Notes: generated from the letters alone by a model not told the origin. Counted from the first letter of the stretch, positions 53,267 through 62,477 are shown. The stretch: 64,000 nt of DNA from Sphingomonas sp. Root720 (GCF_001428605.1 NZ_LMID01000013.1:222864-286863), one strand, 5' to 3'. A program made the numbers and translations.

Positions 53267-54796
53267 ATGTCGCCAGCGCCCCCTCCCGAGCTTCCGCCCG
53301 GTTCGCGTCAGGTCGCCAAGGGCGCCGGCACCGCCTTGCTCGCCCGGGCCGGCGGCGTCATCGAGATCATCTCCCAGCCGCTCTACGTCTGGCTGTTCGG
53401 CCTGCCGACCTACGGGCTGTACATGGTCCTCTGGTCGGCAGTGAACCTGATCGAGAATATCGCCGATCTCGGCATGACGAGCGCGCTGCAGCGCGTCGTG
53501 CCCCAGGCGAAGGACGATGCCGAGCGCGCCGCCGCGCTCCGCCAGGCGATGCTGCTGGGCCTGGTGCCGTGCATCCTGATCGCGCTCGCCGCCAGCCTGG
53601 GGGCGCACTGGATCGCCGAGGTCGTGAACGTCGCCCCCAAGGACCGCGACAAGCTGGCGACCGGCATCGCGATCTTCGCCTGGGCCCTGCCCTTCTGGGC
53701 CTATGTCGAGATCGCCACCTCGGCGCTGCGCGCGCGCAAGGCGTTCGGGCCCGAGATCCGGCTGCGGGTGATGTGGGAACAGATGCTCCGCATGGTCGCC
53801 GCCACGCTGCTCGCCGCGCTCGGCGCCGGCACGCTGGGGCTGCTGATCGCCCATCTCTGCTCGCTGGCGATCACCTGCATCTTCTCCACCCGGCTGCTCG
53901 CCCGTTATTACCGGCTCGATCTGGTGCTGCGGGTCCCCTCGACCCCGGCGATGACGGCGAAGACCCTATATGCCGGCATCTCGGTGCTGCCGTCGAACAT
54001 CGTCAACCGGCTGTTCAGCGACGCGCCGCCCCTCATCCTCAACCTGATCATCCCCGGCGCCGCGGGGGCCAGCGCCGCCGGCCTGTTCGCGATCGCCCGC
54101 AAGATCGCCAGCGGCGTCCAGCTGATCCGCCAGGCCTTCTCCTATGTGATGGCGCCGCTCGCGTCCGAAGCGGTGCGCCACGATATCCGCCATGTCGCCG
54201 AGATCTACGGCTTCGCTACCCGCCTCACGATCGTCGTCGCGACTCCCGTCGTCTGCACGATCGCAGGCGGTGGCCGTGCGCTGCTCGGCTTCTTCGGGCC
54301 CGGCGCGCAGGCCGCCTATCTGGCGCTGGCACTGCTCACCTTCACCCGCCTGATCGAGGCGGTGGCGGGGCAGGCCTCGGCGATCCAGTCGGTGATCAGC
54401 CGCTACCATCACCCGCTGGTCGGCAGCGCGATCGGCCTCGCGGTGTCGCTGACGCTCGGCGCGCTGCTGCTGCCGCAGGGCGGGATGGACGGCATGGCGA
54501 TCGCGGTGTCGGCCGGGATCGCGGTGTCGGTGATAACCCCGATGATCCAGCTCTGGCACCATCAGCACATCCACCCCTTCGCCCCGCCCTTCGCCCGCGC
54601 GGCGGGCGTGGCGCTGGCGGTCGGCGTCGCGATCTTCATCGCCTCGGAACTGCTCTGGCCGTTCCACCACGGCATCCGTACCGGCATCGGCGCGGTGCTC
54701 CTGATCGCCGGCATCTGGGTCTCGGGCCGCTTCGGGCTCAGTCGCGATGACAAGCTGGCGCTGGGCAAGACGGCACGGAAACTGCGGTTGCTGTAG
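53267..54796 (+). CDS. Polysaccharide/lipid-linked glycan flippase (MOP superfamily, Wzx-like)
   Basis: A 509-residue membrane protein with about twelve to fourteen helices. The N-terminal block VAKGAGTALLARAGGVIEII followed by SQPLYVWLFGLPTYGLYMVL resembles the start of oligosaccharide flippases of the MOP family, which move lipid-linked glycans across the inner membrane. It diverges from sdhB with a 108-base gap and is the first gene of the block between sdhB and sdhA. Its neighbours suggest that the cargo could be a lipid carrying an activated polar group, but this is inference. Confidence 0.78.
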   Translation: MSPAPPPELPPGSRQVAKGAGTALLARAGGVIEIISQPLYVWLFGLPTYGLYMVLWSAVNLIENIADLGMTSALQRVVPQAKDDAERAAALRQAMLLGLVPCILIALAASLGAHWIAEVVNVAPKDRDKLATGIAIFAWALPFWAYVEIATSALRARKAFGPEIRLRVMWEQMLRMVAATLLAALGAGTLGLLIAHLCSLAITCIFSTRLLARYYRLDLVLRVPSTPAMTAKTLYAGISVLPSNIVNRLFSDAPPLILNLIIPGAAGASAAGLFAIARKIASGVQLIRQAFSYVMAPLASEAVRHDIRHVAEIYGFATRLTIVVATPVVCTIAGGGRALLGFFGPGAQAAYLALALLTFTRLIEAVAGQASAIQSVISRYHHPLVGSAIGLAVSLTLGALLLPQGGMDGMAIAVSAGIAVSVITPMIQLWHHQHIHPFAPPFARAAGVALAVGVAIFIASELLWPFHHGIRTGIGAVLLIAGIWVSGRFGLSRDDKLALGKTARKLRLL

Positions 54797-54948
54797 ACGC
54801 CGAGGATGATCCGGATGACCGCCATCGACCAGTTGCCGGGGATAAGCAGCCCTCCTGATATGTAAACTATCATGCGGGGCGGGATAAAAACGGGGCGCCC
54901 AGCCGTTATCTCCATGGCTGGTCCCCCAAGGCATCCCGGCCTGAAAGA

Positions 54949-54994
54949 GGGGCGCGCCGGCTATCTGCCTTACCGGTCGGCGCGCCCCAGTTTT
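54949..54994 (+). terminator. Strong hairpin with T-run between flippase and nucleotidyltransferase genes
   Basis: Ten-bp perfect arms ggggcgcgcc and ggcgcgcccc around a loop that itself can pair (ccgg / ccgg), followed by AGTTTT on the plus strand. It lies between two converging genes, about 150 bases after the flippase stop. Confidence 0.65.
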
Positions 54995-55020
54995 GCCGTT
55001 CCCCTGACTGCCCGCAGGCC

Positions 55021-55815
55021 CTACTGCGCCGCCCGCTTCCGCAGGATATCCTCCGCCATCGCATGGTCGGACGGCTTGTCGACGTCGACGCAGGCTTCCG
55101 CATAGGGCAGCAGCACCGCCTTCGCACGGATGTCGAGCCGCCTGCTCACCCGCTCGATCGCGCCGCGCAGGGTCAGCAGGCGCAGCGCGATCATCAGCGA
55201 CAGGCCGATGCCGAAGGCGCCGAGCACCGCGCGGGCCTTCTTGCGCTGCTGCTCGACCCGGCACCAGATGGCGAGCACCTTGCGCGCCTCCGGGCTGCCG
55301 AGCCAGAAGAGGTTCGCCCCCGAATAGGCGCCGCCGCGAAACGGCAGCCAAGTGCGCTTGTTGCCGGGATAGGCGGCCTCCAGTACCTGCTTCTCGACCA
55401 GCGCCACCGCGATGTCGGCCCCGGCGGCGCCGACTTTGAACCGGTCGATCATCGCATCGTCGAGCAGGACGTTGTCGGCGGTTGTCAGCAGGAAGGGATA
55501 GGCCTGCGGCATCGCGCGGATCGTCGCGTCGATCGCCTCGACGATCGAATCCCCGCAATCGCGGACCATCACCCGCGCCTCGTCGCGCAGCCAGCTGGTG
55601 GCCGGATGATCGAGCAGCGCGTCGGCCCGCTGGGCAAGGATGACGATGCGCTTCACGTCGCTGCGGGCGGCGAGCGTGCTGCCCACCCAGGCGAGCATCG
55701 GCTGCCCCGCCACGTCGATCAGCGCCTTGAAGGGCTGGCCGAAATGCTCCGCGAGGGGATCGACGCCGGGGCGCTGGCCGGCCAGGACGATCGCGGTAAA
55801 ACCCGAGTTTGTCAT
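55021..55815 (-). CDS. MobA-like NTP transferase, unknown acceptor
   Basis: A 264-residue nucleotidyltransferase of the GT-A like fold. The activation loop is AIVLAGQRPGVDPLAEHFGQ then PFKALIDVAGQPMLAWVGST, in which Lys follows a variable insertion, and the metal aspartate is in FLLTTADNVLLDDAMID. Residues about 175-215 are hydrophobic and may touch the membrane (ARAVLGAFGIGLSLMIALRL). It diverges from the CDP-alcohol phosphotransferase gene with overlapping upstream regions, a layout that implies shared control. It may make the CDP-linked donor for that enzyme. Confidence 0.75.
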   Translation of the reverse strand: MTNSGFTAIVLAGQRPGVDPLAEHFGQPFKALIDVAGQPMLAWVGSTLAARSDVKRIVILAQRADALLDHPATSWLRDEARVMVRDCGDSIVEAIDATIRAMPQAYPFLLTTADNVLLDDAMIDRFKVGAAGADIAVALVEKQVLEAAYPGNKRTWLPFRGGAYSGANLFWLGSPEARKVLAIWCRVEQQRKKARAVLGAFGIGLSLMIALRLLTLRGAIERVSRRLDIRAKAVLLPYAEACVDVDKPSDHAMAEDILRKRAAQ

Positions 55816-55874
55816 GTTCCTGCCTTGCCAGTCCGGCGTGGGATGGGCAAGGAACCCGCCACGTCAATCCGTCT

Positions 55875-56972
55875 ATGGTGGTCATGAATAGTAGCATCGC
55901 GTCGAGCGTCCGATCGATCGGAACCAACCCCACGTCCATCTGGGGCATGTCCAGCGCGGAGCGCCTGCGCCGGATCGCCAAGGCACAGAAGCTGCGTTGC
56001 CGGGACCAGGGCGATGGACCGGCGCTGCTGGTCGCGGCCAGCCATGTTTTCGAGCCGGCCTGGCTGAAATTCATGGCCGACAAGCCGGGCCGGGTGCTGA
56101 CCCTGAACGGCGAGAAGGTGATCGCGCACGTCACCGAGGACAGCGGCGGCGGCTTCCCCGAGGGGTTGGACGAGGTCCGGGTCGAGGACAATCGCGTCTT
56201 CTACAACGCCACGCTGCGCAAGCGCGAGGAGCCGGTGATCGAGAAGCTCGAACCGGGCACGGTCAAGGCAATCGAGCGCAAGACCTATTTCGGCGCCTAT
56301 AAGGGCGTGACCGACGTCCTGACCAAATATCTGTGGCCCGAATGGGCGCTGGTGCTGACCCGCGTGGCCGCGAAGATCGGCATGTCGCCCAACCAGGTGA
56401 CGGCGATCGGCGCCGCGCTGTGCGTCCTCGCCACCTGGCTGTTCTGGATCGGCGACTATTGGTGGGGGATGGCCGCGGGCCTCGTCTTCATGGTGCTCGA
56501 TACGGTCGACGGCAAGCTCGCCCGCTGCACGATCACCTCCAGCGAATGGGGCAATGTCTTCGACCATGGCATCGACCTGGTCCATCCGCCTTTCTGGTGG
56601 TGGGCCTGGGGCGTCGGCCTCGCGCATTGGGGGCTCGCCTTCACCCACCTCGAATTCACGCTGGTGATGATCGCGATCGTCGGCGGCTATGTGATCCAGC
56701 GCGGCATCGAAGGCGCCTTCCTGCGTCGCTTCAACGGCATGCACATCCATGTCTGGGAGAAGATCGACAGCGACTTCCGGCTGATCACGGCGCGGCGCAA
56801 TCCGAACATGGTGATCCTGTTCGTCGCCACGCTGTTCCAGCGGCCCGACATCGGCCTGATCGCCGTGGCGGTGTGGACCGTGCTATCCTGCCTGTTCCAC
56901 GCGGTCCGGCTGCTCCAGGCGCTGCGCCGTCGCAAGCGCGGCGTGAAGATCCGGTCCTGGCTGGTGGTGTGA
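55875..56972 (+). CDS. CDP-alcohol phosphatidyltransferase family protein with extra N-terminal domain
   Basis: A 365-residue protein. The C-terminal part has about five membrane helices and the full family motif DG-x2-AR-x8-G-x3-D-x3-D in DTVDGKLARCTITSSEWGNV then FDHGIDL. The 170-residue N-terminal part (LLVAASHVFEPAWLKFMADK ... ERKTYFGAYKGVTDVLTKYL) looks like a worn nucleotidyltransferase-like domain, as in the two-domain inositol-phosphate (IPCT/DIPPS) enzymes. The family joins a CDP-activated alcohol to another alcohol, making a phosphodiester. The start is uncertain; an ATG nine bases later also fits. Confidence 0.82.
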   Translation: MVVMNSSIASSVRSIGTNPTSIWGMSSAERLRRIAKAQKLRCRDQGDGPALLVAASHVFEPAWLKFMADKPGRVLTLNGEKVIAHVTEDSGGGFPEGLDEVRVEDNRVFYNATLRKREEPVIEKLEPGTVKAIERKTYFGAYKGVTDVLTKYLWPEWALVLTRVAAKIGMSPNQVTAIGAALCVLATWLFWIGDYWWGMAAGLVFMVLDTVDGKLARCTITSSEWGNVFDHGIDLVHPPFWWWAWGVGLAHWGLAFTHLEFTLVMIAIVGGYVIQRGIEGAFLRRFNGMHIHVWEKIDSDFRLITARRNPNMVILFVATLFQRPDIGLIAVAVWTVLSCLFHAVRLLQALRRRKRGVKIRSWLVV

Positions 56973-56991
56973 CGCCCTAGGGAGGACGATG

Positions 56992-57426
56992 ATGGCGAAC
57001 GCGACGATCGAGAAATTCGGCTGGCCGGCGAGCCTGATCCGCGATTATCGCCACTGGGTCGTGCTGCTGCGCCCCGCCCAGCCGACGCTCGGCGCGCTGG
57101 TCCTCGCGGCCAAATACGACGCGACCGCCTTCGGCGACCTGCCGGCCGAGGCGCATGCCGAGTTGAAGACCGTCACCGCCGAGATCGAGGCCGCGCTGCG
57201 CCAGGCGGTCGCCTATCAGAAGCTCAACTATCTGATGCTGATGATGGTCGATCCGCACGTCCATTTCCACGTCGTTCCCCGCTACGAGGGCGAGCGCGAG
57301 CATGGCGGCATTTCGGTCACCGATGCCGGCTGGCCGGGCCAGCCCGCGCTGGGCCAGGCGGTCGCCCTGACCGCCGACCAGATCGAGGGCCTCTCGGCCT
57401 GGCTCAAACGGCTGTGGCCGTCCTGA
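56992..57426 (+). CDS. HIT family hydrolase
   Basis: A 144-residue histidine-triad protein. The triad HxHxHxx is visible as DPHVHFHVVPRYEG near residue 85. HIT proteins cleave nucleoside phosphate bonds in dinucleoside polyphosphates, AMP-conjugates or CDP-linked compounds. The second of two adjacent ATGs is used because GGAGG lies six bases ahead of it. It follows the CDP-alcohol enzyme by 19 bases, so it may recycle or proof-read the nucleotide-linked intermediate. Confidence 0.85.
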   Translation: MANATIEKFGWPASLIRDYRHWVVLLRPAQPTLGALVLAAKYDATAFGDLPAEAHAELKTVTAEIEAALRQAVAYQKLNYLMLMMVDPHVHFHVVPRYEGEREHGGISVTDAGWPGQPALGQAVALTADQIEGLSAWLKRLWPS

Positions 57427-57504
57427 TCCCTTCCCGCGGGTAGCGCGCTTGCCGGCATGGGTCTAAGCTGGCCGGAGCGGGCAACGGCAAGGGACGATCG
57501 GACC

Positions 57505-57738
57505 ATGGGCACCGAAAAGGATCGCGACAAGGCGAACAGACCTTCGGGCGCCGCCATCGTCAAGGACAGTGCGGCGCAGGATCATATCCGCAACGGCGAC
57601 CCGCATCCCGTCCGCGACGCCGGCCCGGAGGAAATGCGCGACGAGGACGGCAAGGATTGGGACGCGGTCGACGAGGGATCGGACGAATCCTTTCCCGCGA
57701 GCGACCCGCCGAACTATTCGCGGCCCGGAAAGGACTGA
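57505..57738 (+). CDS. Small acidic protein with SFPASDPP motif
   Basis: A 77-residue, strongly acidic and probably disordered protein. The C-terminus has DWDAVDEGSDESFPASDPPN followed by YSRPGKD. The DESFPASDPP motif recurs in many small proteobacterial and actinobacterial proteins of unknown function. The start MGTEKDRDKANRP was chosen as the first ATG in the charged region. It follows the HIT gene by about 80 bases. Confidence 0.6.
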   Translation: MGTEKDRDKANRPSGAAIVKDSAAQDHIRNGDPHPVRDAGPEEMRDEDGKDWDAVDEGSDESFPASDPPNYSRPGKD

Positions 57739-57757
57739 AAGAGCCGGCCCTTGGCCG

Positions 57758-58498
57758 TCAGCGCCCCGCCACCCAGCCTTCGGTCAGCGCCCGCGCGATC
57801 GGCAGGTCCTCGGGGAAATCGACCTCGGCCCATTTCAGCCCCTCGATCGACACGGTGCCGACGACGCCCGATGGCGCCAGCGCGTGGATCGCCTTGAGGT
57901 ACCAGTTGAGCACCCCCTCGGGGGTCCGCATCATCGCCTCGACCTGGCTGCGGAAGATCGCGGGCCCCTCGCCCTTGAAGGCGAGCATCCCGATCGACTC
58001 GGCGTTGGTCTCGTTGGGCTCAAGCCGCTTGCCGATCTGCAGCAGCCGGTCGCCGTCGCGCTGAACCTTCATGTCGTCGAGGTCATAGCTGTCCTTGACG
58101 TCGATGGTGACGGTGATCGGCGCGGTCGCGCCGGCGATCAGGCGACCGACGATCTCGGGCGAGACCAACGTATCGCCGTTGAGGATGATGAAGTCCTGGT
58201 CCATCTCCTCGCGCACGATCCAGCAGGAGCCGAGATTGTCGGCGACCTTGTAGAAGGGATTGAAGCACGTGCGGATGGCAACGCCGGGATGCCGGATCGC
58301 GGCCAGCGCCGCCGTCAGCTTCTCGTCGCGGAAGCCGGTGACGACCGCGATCTCGGTGATGCCGTTGGCCGCGAGCGATTCGATCTGCCAGGCGATCAGG
58401 CTCTTGCCGGCGAAGTCGATAAGGCACTTCGGCTGGTCGGCCGTCAGCGGCAGCAGCCGCGACCCCTGACCGGCCGCGAGAATGATGGCTTTCTTCAT
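57758..58498 (-). CDS. LicC-like sugar/choline-phosphate nucleotidyltransferase
   Basis: A 246-residue NTP transferase. The activation loop MKKAIILAAGQGSRLLPLTA followed by DQPKCLIDFAGKSLIAWQIE is canonical, with the loop Lys in QPKCL. The segment NPFYKVADNLGSCWIVREEM and the metal aspartate in DFIILNGDTLVSPEIVGRL resemble LicC-type phosphocholine cytidylyltransferases, as does the end GLKWAEVDFPEDLPIARALT. It is the second activating enzyme of the block. It may make a CDP- or UDP-linked polar group. The true substrate is not readable from sequence. Confidence 0.78.
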   Translation of the reverse strand: MKKAIILAAGQGSRLLPLTADQPKCLIDFAGKSLIAWQIESLAANGITEIAVVTGFRDEKLTAALAAIRHPGVAIRTCFNPFYKVADNLGSCWIVREEMDQDFIILNGDTLVSPEIVGRLIAGATAPITVTIDVKDSYDLDDMKVQRDGDRLLQIGKRLEPNETNAESIGMLAFKGEGPAIFRSQVEAMMRTPEGVLNWYLKAIHALAPSGVVGTVSIEGLKWAEVDFPEDLPIARALTEGWVAGR

Positions 58499-58569
58499 GG
58501 ACGCGGGGCCCTAAGCCGGAATTGCGGCGAGATGATGAAAGGCCCGGGGCGATCGTTCCGGGAGCGCTT

Positions 58570-59679
58570 TCATCGGGCGGCGAACAGGTCCGGATAACGA
58601 CGCGGCTGGCTGCGCAGATATTGCGGCGGCGCCTTTACCTGCGCGCCGAAATGGGCGGCGGCATGCCATGGCCAACGCGGATCGTAGAGGATCGTCCGCG
58701 CCAGCGCGATCATGTCCGCGTCGCCTGTGCCGACGATCGCCTCTGCCTGCTCGAAATCGGTGATCAGGCCGACCGCGATCACCGGAATGCCCACCGCCTG
58801 CCGCACCGCTCGCGCCAGCGGCACCTGATAGCTCGGCCCGACCGGAATTCGCTGGTTGACCGGATCGATTCCGCCGCTCGACACGTGGATCGCAGCGGCG
58901 CCCCGTGCCTCCACGGCCCGGGCGAAGACGATCGTCTGCTCGACGTCCCAGCCGCCGTCGAGCCAGTCGGTTCCCGACACGCGCACCGTCACGGGCCGTT
59001 CCACCGGGAAGACCGCCCGCACCGCATCGAAAACCTCGAGCGGGAAGCGCATCCGGTTCTCCAGGCTTCCGCCATAGTCGTCCTCCCGCCGGTTCGAGAC
59101 CGGGGAGAGGAATTCGTGCAGCAGATAGCCATGCGCGGCGTGGATCTGGATGGCATCGATGCCCAGCCGGGCCGCCCGGCCCGCCGCCGACACGAAGGCG
59201 TCGCGGATACGGTCGAGGCCGGCGCGGTCGATGACCAGCGGAGGATTGTCGCCGGGCCGGTTCGGAACCGCCGAGGGTGCGATCGTCTGCCAGCCATGGT
59301 CATGGCCGGGCGCGATCTGCCCCTCCCCGCGCCACGGCAGGTCGGTCGACGCCTTGCGGCCGGCATGCGAGAGCTGGATCGCGATCGGCATGTCCGAATG
59401 GCGGCGGACGGCGTCCAGCACCCGCGCCATCGCCGCCTCGGTCCGATCGTCCCACAGGCCGACATCGGCATAGCTGATCCGCCCGACCGGCTCGACCGCC
59501 GTCGCCTCGATCGTCAGCAGCGCCGCCCCCGACAAGGCGAGCTGGCCGAGATGCATCAGGTGCCAGTCGGTCATCGCCCCGTCGACCGCCGAATATTGGC
59601 ACATCGGTGCGACGACGATGCGGTTCTCGAGGGCGAGGCCACCGACGGTGATCGGCTGGAAGAGCTTGGCGGAGGGCAT
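58570..59679 (-). CDS. Old yellow enzyme family NADH:flavin oxidoreductase (YqjM type)
   Basis: A 369-residue FMN enzyme. The N-terminal Cys that marks YqjM-type ene reductases is present (APMCQYSAVDGAMTDWHLMH), followed by IQLSHAGRKAS, the His pair IDAIQIHAAHGYLLHEFLSP and the segment RREDDYGGSLENRMRFPLEV. It reduces activated C=C bonds with NADPH. The start MPSAKLFQPITVGG follows CTGGAGAA. It lies just after the sdhCDA terminator and seems unrelated to the nucleotide-sugar genes. Confidence 0.9.
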   Translation of the reverse strand: MPSAKLFQPITVGGLALENRIVVAPMCQYSAVDGAMTDWHLMHLGQLALSGAALLTIEATAVEPVGRISYADVGLWDDRTEAAMARVLDAVRRHSDMPIAIQLSHAGRKASTDLPWRGEGQIAPGHDHGWQTIAPSAVPNRPGDNPPLVIDRAGLDRIRDAFVSAAGRAARLGIDAIQIHAAHGYLLHEFLSPVSNRREDDYGGSLENRMRFPLEVFDAVRAVFPVERPVTVRVSGTDWLDGGWDVEQTIVFARAVEARGAAAIHVSSGGIDPVNQRIPVGPSYQVPLARAVRQAVGIPVIAVGLITDFEQAEAIVGTGDADMIALARTILYDPRWPWHAAAHFGAQVKAPPQYLRSQPRRYPDLFAAR

Positions 59680-59842
59680 GGACGATTCTCCAGAGGGGCT
59701 GACGGCGGCGAGCTGTCGCGACCGAGATAGGAAGAGGTTCATCGAAGGGCCAGTACCCTCCCTGCGGCCCTGGTATCGCGGATCCGCAAGCGGCATCCCG
59801 GTCACGGCAGCAGGTGACCGCGGTAGCGTCCGGCGCACCAAG

Positions 59843-59869
59843 AAAAAAAGGGGGCCGAAGCCCCCTTTT
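59843..59869 (-). terminator. Rho-independent terminator of sdhCDA
   Basis: A perfect 10-bp stem aaaagggggc-cgaa-gccccctttt, TTCG loop on the minus strand, followed by seven T in that direction. It lies 25 bases past the sdhA stop and cuts sdhCDA off from sdhB. The symmetric A/T ends let it act both ways. Confidence 0.9.
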
Positions 59870-59893
59870 CCCGAACCGTAACGATGACGGCGC

Positions 59894-61681
59894 TCAGTAA
59901 ACCCGCGCCTTCGGCTTGATATATTCGGCTTCGTCGGTGAGCGTATATTCGTGCACCGGGCGGTAATCGATCGTCACCGCACCCTTGTCGAACCAGGTGA
60001 TCGTGTGCTTCATCCAGTTCGCGTCGTCGCGATCGGGGAAATCCTCGTGCATATGCGCGCCGCGGCTTTCCTTGCGGTTTGCCGCCGAATGCATCGTCAC
60101 CACCGCCTGCGGCAGCATGTTGTCGAGCTCGAGCGTCTCGATCAGGTCGGTGTTGAAGATCAACGACCGGTCGGTGATGCCGATGTCCTGGATGCTGGCA
60201 TAGACATTGTCGATCTTGCCCAGTCCTTCGCGCAGCAGTTCGCTGTCGCGGAACACCGCGCAGTGCCGTTGCATCGTGTGCTGCATGTCGAGGCGGATCT
60301 CCGCCGTCGGCGTGCCGCCCTTGGCGTTGCGATAATGATCGAGGCGGCCGAGCGCCTTCTCGTCGGCTTCCTTGTTGATCGAGCCGTGCTTGCTGTTCGG
60401 CTTGATCAGCTCCGCGAGGCGGAAGCCGGTCGCGCGGCCGAACACGACGAGGTCGATCAGCGAGTTGGAGCCGAGGCGGTTGGCGCCGTGGACCGACACG
60501 CAGGCCGCTTCGCCCACCGCGAACAGGCCGGGGACGACGGTGTCCGGGTTGCCGTCCTTCAGGGTGACGACCTCGCCATGATAGTTACAGGGGACGCCGC
60601 CCATATTGTAGTGGACGGTCGGCGTCACCGGCAGCGGCTGGCGGGTCAGGTCGACACCGGCGAAGATCTTGCCGGTCTCGGTGATGCCGGGCAGGCGCTC
60701 GTGCAGCACCTTGGGATCGATATGATCAAGATGCAGGTAGATATAGTCGCCGTTCTTGCCGACGCCCCGGCCCTCGCGCATCTCCATCGCCATCGAGCGC
60801 GACACGACGTCGCGGCTGGCGAGGTCCTTCGCCGACGGGGCATAGCGCTCCATGAAGCGCTCGCCCTGCGCGTTGGTGAGATAGCCGCCTTCGCCGCGCG
60901 CGCCCTCGGTGATGAGAACGCCCGCGCCGTAGATGCCGGTCGGGTGGAACTGGACGAACTCCATGTCCTGGAGCGGCAGCCCCGCGCGCAGCACCATGCC
61001 GCCGCCGTCGCCGGTGCAGGTATGCGCCGAGGTCGCGGAGAAATAGGTGCGGCCCGAACCGCCCGTCGCCAGGACGACCGAGTGGCTGCGGAAGCGATGG
61101 ATCGAGCCGTCTTCCATGCAGAGCGCGATGACGCCCTTGCACTCGCCATTTTCCATGATCAGGTCGAGCGCGAAATATTCGATGTAGAAGTCGGCGTCGT
61201 ACTTCAGGCTCTGCTGATAGAGCGCATGCAGCATGGCGTGGCCGGTGCGGTCCGCGGCGGCGCAGGTGCGCTGCACGGGCGGGCCGGCCCCCATGTTCTG
61301 CATGTGCCCGCCGAACGGGCGCTGGTAGATCTTGCCCTCGTCGGTGCGGCTGAACGGCACGCCGGCATGTTCGAGCTCGATCACCGCGGCCGGGGCCTCG
61401 CGCACCATATATTCGATCGCGTCCTGGTCGCCCAGCCAGTCCGAGCCCTTGACGGTGTCGTACATGTGCCAGGTCCAGTGGTCCGGACCCATGTTGCCGA
61501 GCGAGGCGGCGATGCCGCCCTGCGCCGCGACGGTGTGGCTGCGTGTCGGGAACACCTTGGTGATGCAGGCCGTCTTGAGGCCCGCTCCCGCCGCGCCCAT
61601 GGTCGCGCGGAGGCCCGAGCCGCCCGCGCCGACAATCACCGCGTCGTAGAGGTGATCGACAATCTTATAGGCCTCAGACAT
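59894..61681 (-). CDS. sdhA: Succinate dehydrogenase flavoprotein subunit
   Basis: The 595-residue subunit oxidises succinate and holds covalent FAD. The dinucleotide fold is [20 protein letters not shown], the FAD-linking His is in [20 protein letters not shown], and the active-site segment [20 protein letters not shown] is standard. It overlaps the sdhD stop (TGATG). Length is normal. Confidence 0.97.
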   Translation of the reverse strand: MSEAYKIVDHLYDAVIVGAGGSGLRATMGAAGAGLKTACITKVFPTRSHTVAAQGGIAASLGNMGPDHWTWHMYDTVKGSDWLGDQDAIEYMVREAPAAVIELEHAGVPFSRTDEGKIYQRPFGGHMQNMGAGPPVQRTCAAADRTGHAMLHALYQQSLKYDADFYIEYFALDLIMENGECKGVIALCMEDGSIHRFRSHSVVLATGGSGRTYFSATSAHTCTGDGGGMVLRAGLPLQDMEFVQFHPTGIYGAGVLITEGARGEGGYLTNAQGERFMERYAPSAKDLASRDVVSRSMAMEMREGRGVGKNGDYIYLHLDHIDPKVLHERLPGITETGKIFAGVDLTRQPLPVTPTVHYNMGGVPCNYHGEVVTLKDGNPDTVVPGLFAVGEAACVSVHGANRLGSNSLIDLVVFGRATGFRLAELIKPNSKHGSINKEADEKALGRLDHYRNAKGGTPTAEIRLDMQHTMQRHCAVFRDSELLREGLGKIDNVYASIQDIGITDRSLIFNTDLIETLELDNMLPQAVVTMHSAANRKESRGAHMHEDFPDRDDANWMKHTITWFDKGAVTIDYRPVHEYTLTDEAEYIKPKARVY

Positions 61682-62070
61682 CAGGCGGACACTCCCCCGA
61701 AGGCGATCTTGAGGATCGAGAAGATCGCCAGCGCGGCGCCCGCGATCGCGTAGAGATTGAGCAGCAGCAGGCAGAAGACCTTGCCGGCTTCTTCATGGAC
61801 ATAATCCTCGAAGACGACCTGGAGGCCGAGCCGCAGATGATAGAAGACCGAGATGGTCAGCAGGATCAGCGGCACCGCGACGATCGGCGAGCCGATCCAC
61901 TGCAGCACCACGTCATGCCCGAGGTTGGGCAGGCGGAACAGCGAGACGACGAACCAGGTGACGAGCAGCAGGTTGCCCGCCGCCGTCACGCGCTGGCGCC
62001 ACCAGTGCATCGCACCATGCCTGGCCGAGCCGAGACCGCGAACGCGGCCGATGCCGGTTCCGTTACCCAT
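61681..62070 (-). CDS. sdhD: Succinate dehydrogenase membrane anchor subunit SdhD
   Basis: A 129-residue protein with three membrane helices. The heme-region segment [20 protein letters not shown] carries the conserved His and Asp-Tyr of the family. It starts with [20 protein letters not shown], typical for alphaproteobacterial SdhD. The start overlaps the sdhC stop, and the stop overlaps the sdhA start, so the three genes are coupled. Confidence 0.93.
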   Translation of the reverse strand: MGNGTGIGRVRGLGSARHGAMHWWRQRVTAAGNLLLVTWFVVSLFRLPNLGHDVVLQWIGSPIVAVPLILLTISVFYHLRLGLQVVFEDYVHEEAGKVFCLLLLNLYAIAGAALAIFSILKIAFGGVSA

Positions 62071-62477
62071 CAGTTCGCTCCCTTCGACAGCGACAGCAGG
62101 ATCGGAACCCAGATCAGCACGGTGACCACGACCGAACCGACCATCGTCGCGATCGCCCCGGCCTTGTTGACCTTGAGTTCGTAGCCGGCGCCGATGTCCA
62201 TCACGAAGTGGCGCAGCGCCGAGAAGAGATGCTGGAAGAACGCCCAGGTCAGTCCGATCGCGACCAGATAGCCGAACCAGGACGTGGCGACCTTGTAGAA
62301 GGTCGCATAGGCGTCGGGCCCGCTCGCGGCCGCTACCAGCCACCAGACAAAAGCCAGACCCGCCACGATGGCCAGTCCCACGCCGGTTGCCCGGTGCAGG
62401 ATCGACACCGCCATGTGCGGACCCCATTTCCAGATAGTGAGGTGTGGCGAAAGCGGACGCCCCGGATTGCGCGACAT
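62070..62477 (-). CDS. sdhC: Succinate dehydrogenase cytochrome b556 subunit SdhC
   Basis: A 135-residue subunit with three helices. The signature RPLSPHLTIWKWGPHMAVSI followed by LHRATGVGLAI is intact, with the heme His in FFQHLFSALRHFVMDIGAG. It is the first gene of the sdhCDA transcript; the control region lies in the gap shared with the chemoreceptor gene. Confidence 0.95.
   Translation of the reverse strand: MSRNPGRPLSPHLTIWKWGPHMAVSILHRATGVGLAIVAGLAFVWWLVAAASGPDAYATFYKVATSWFGYLVAIGLTWAFFQHLFSALRHFVMDIGAGYELKVNKAGAIATMVGSVVVTVLIWVPILLSLSKGAN

Noticed and set aside
53267..59679. Genomic island acquired recently between sdhB and sdhA
   Set aside because: No integrase, transposase, direct repeats or tRNA flank was seen and base composition matches the surroundings, so any insertion must be old.
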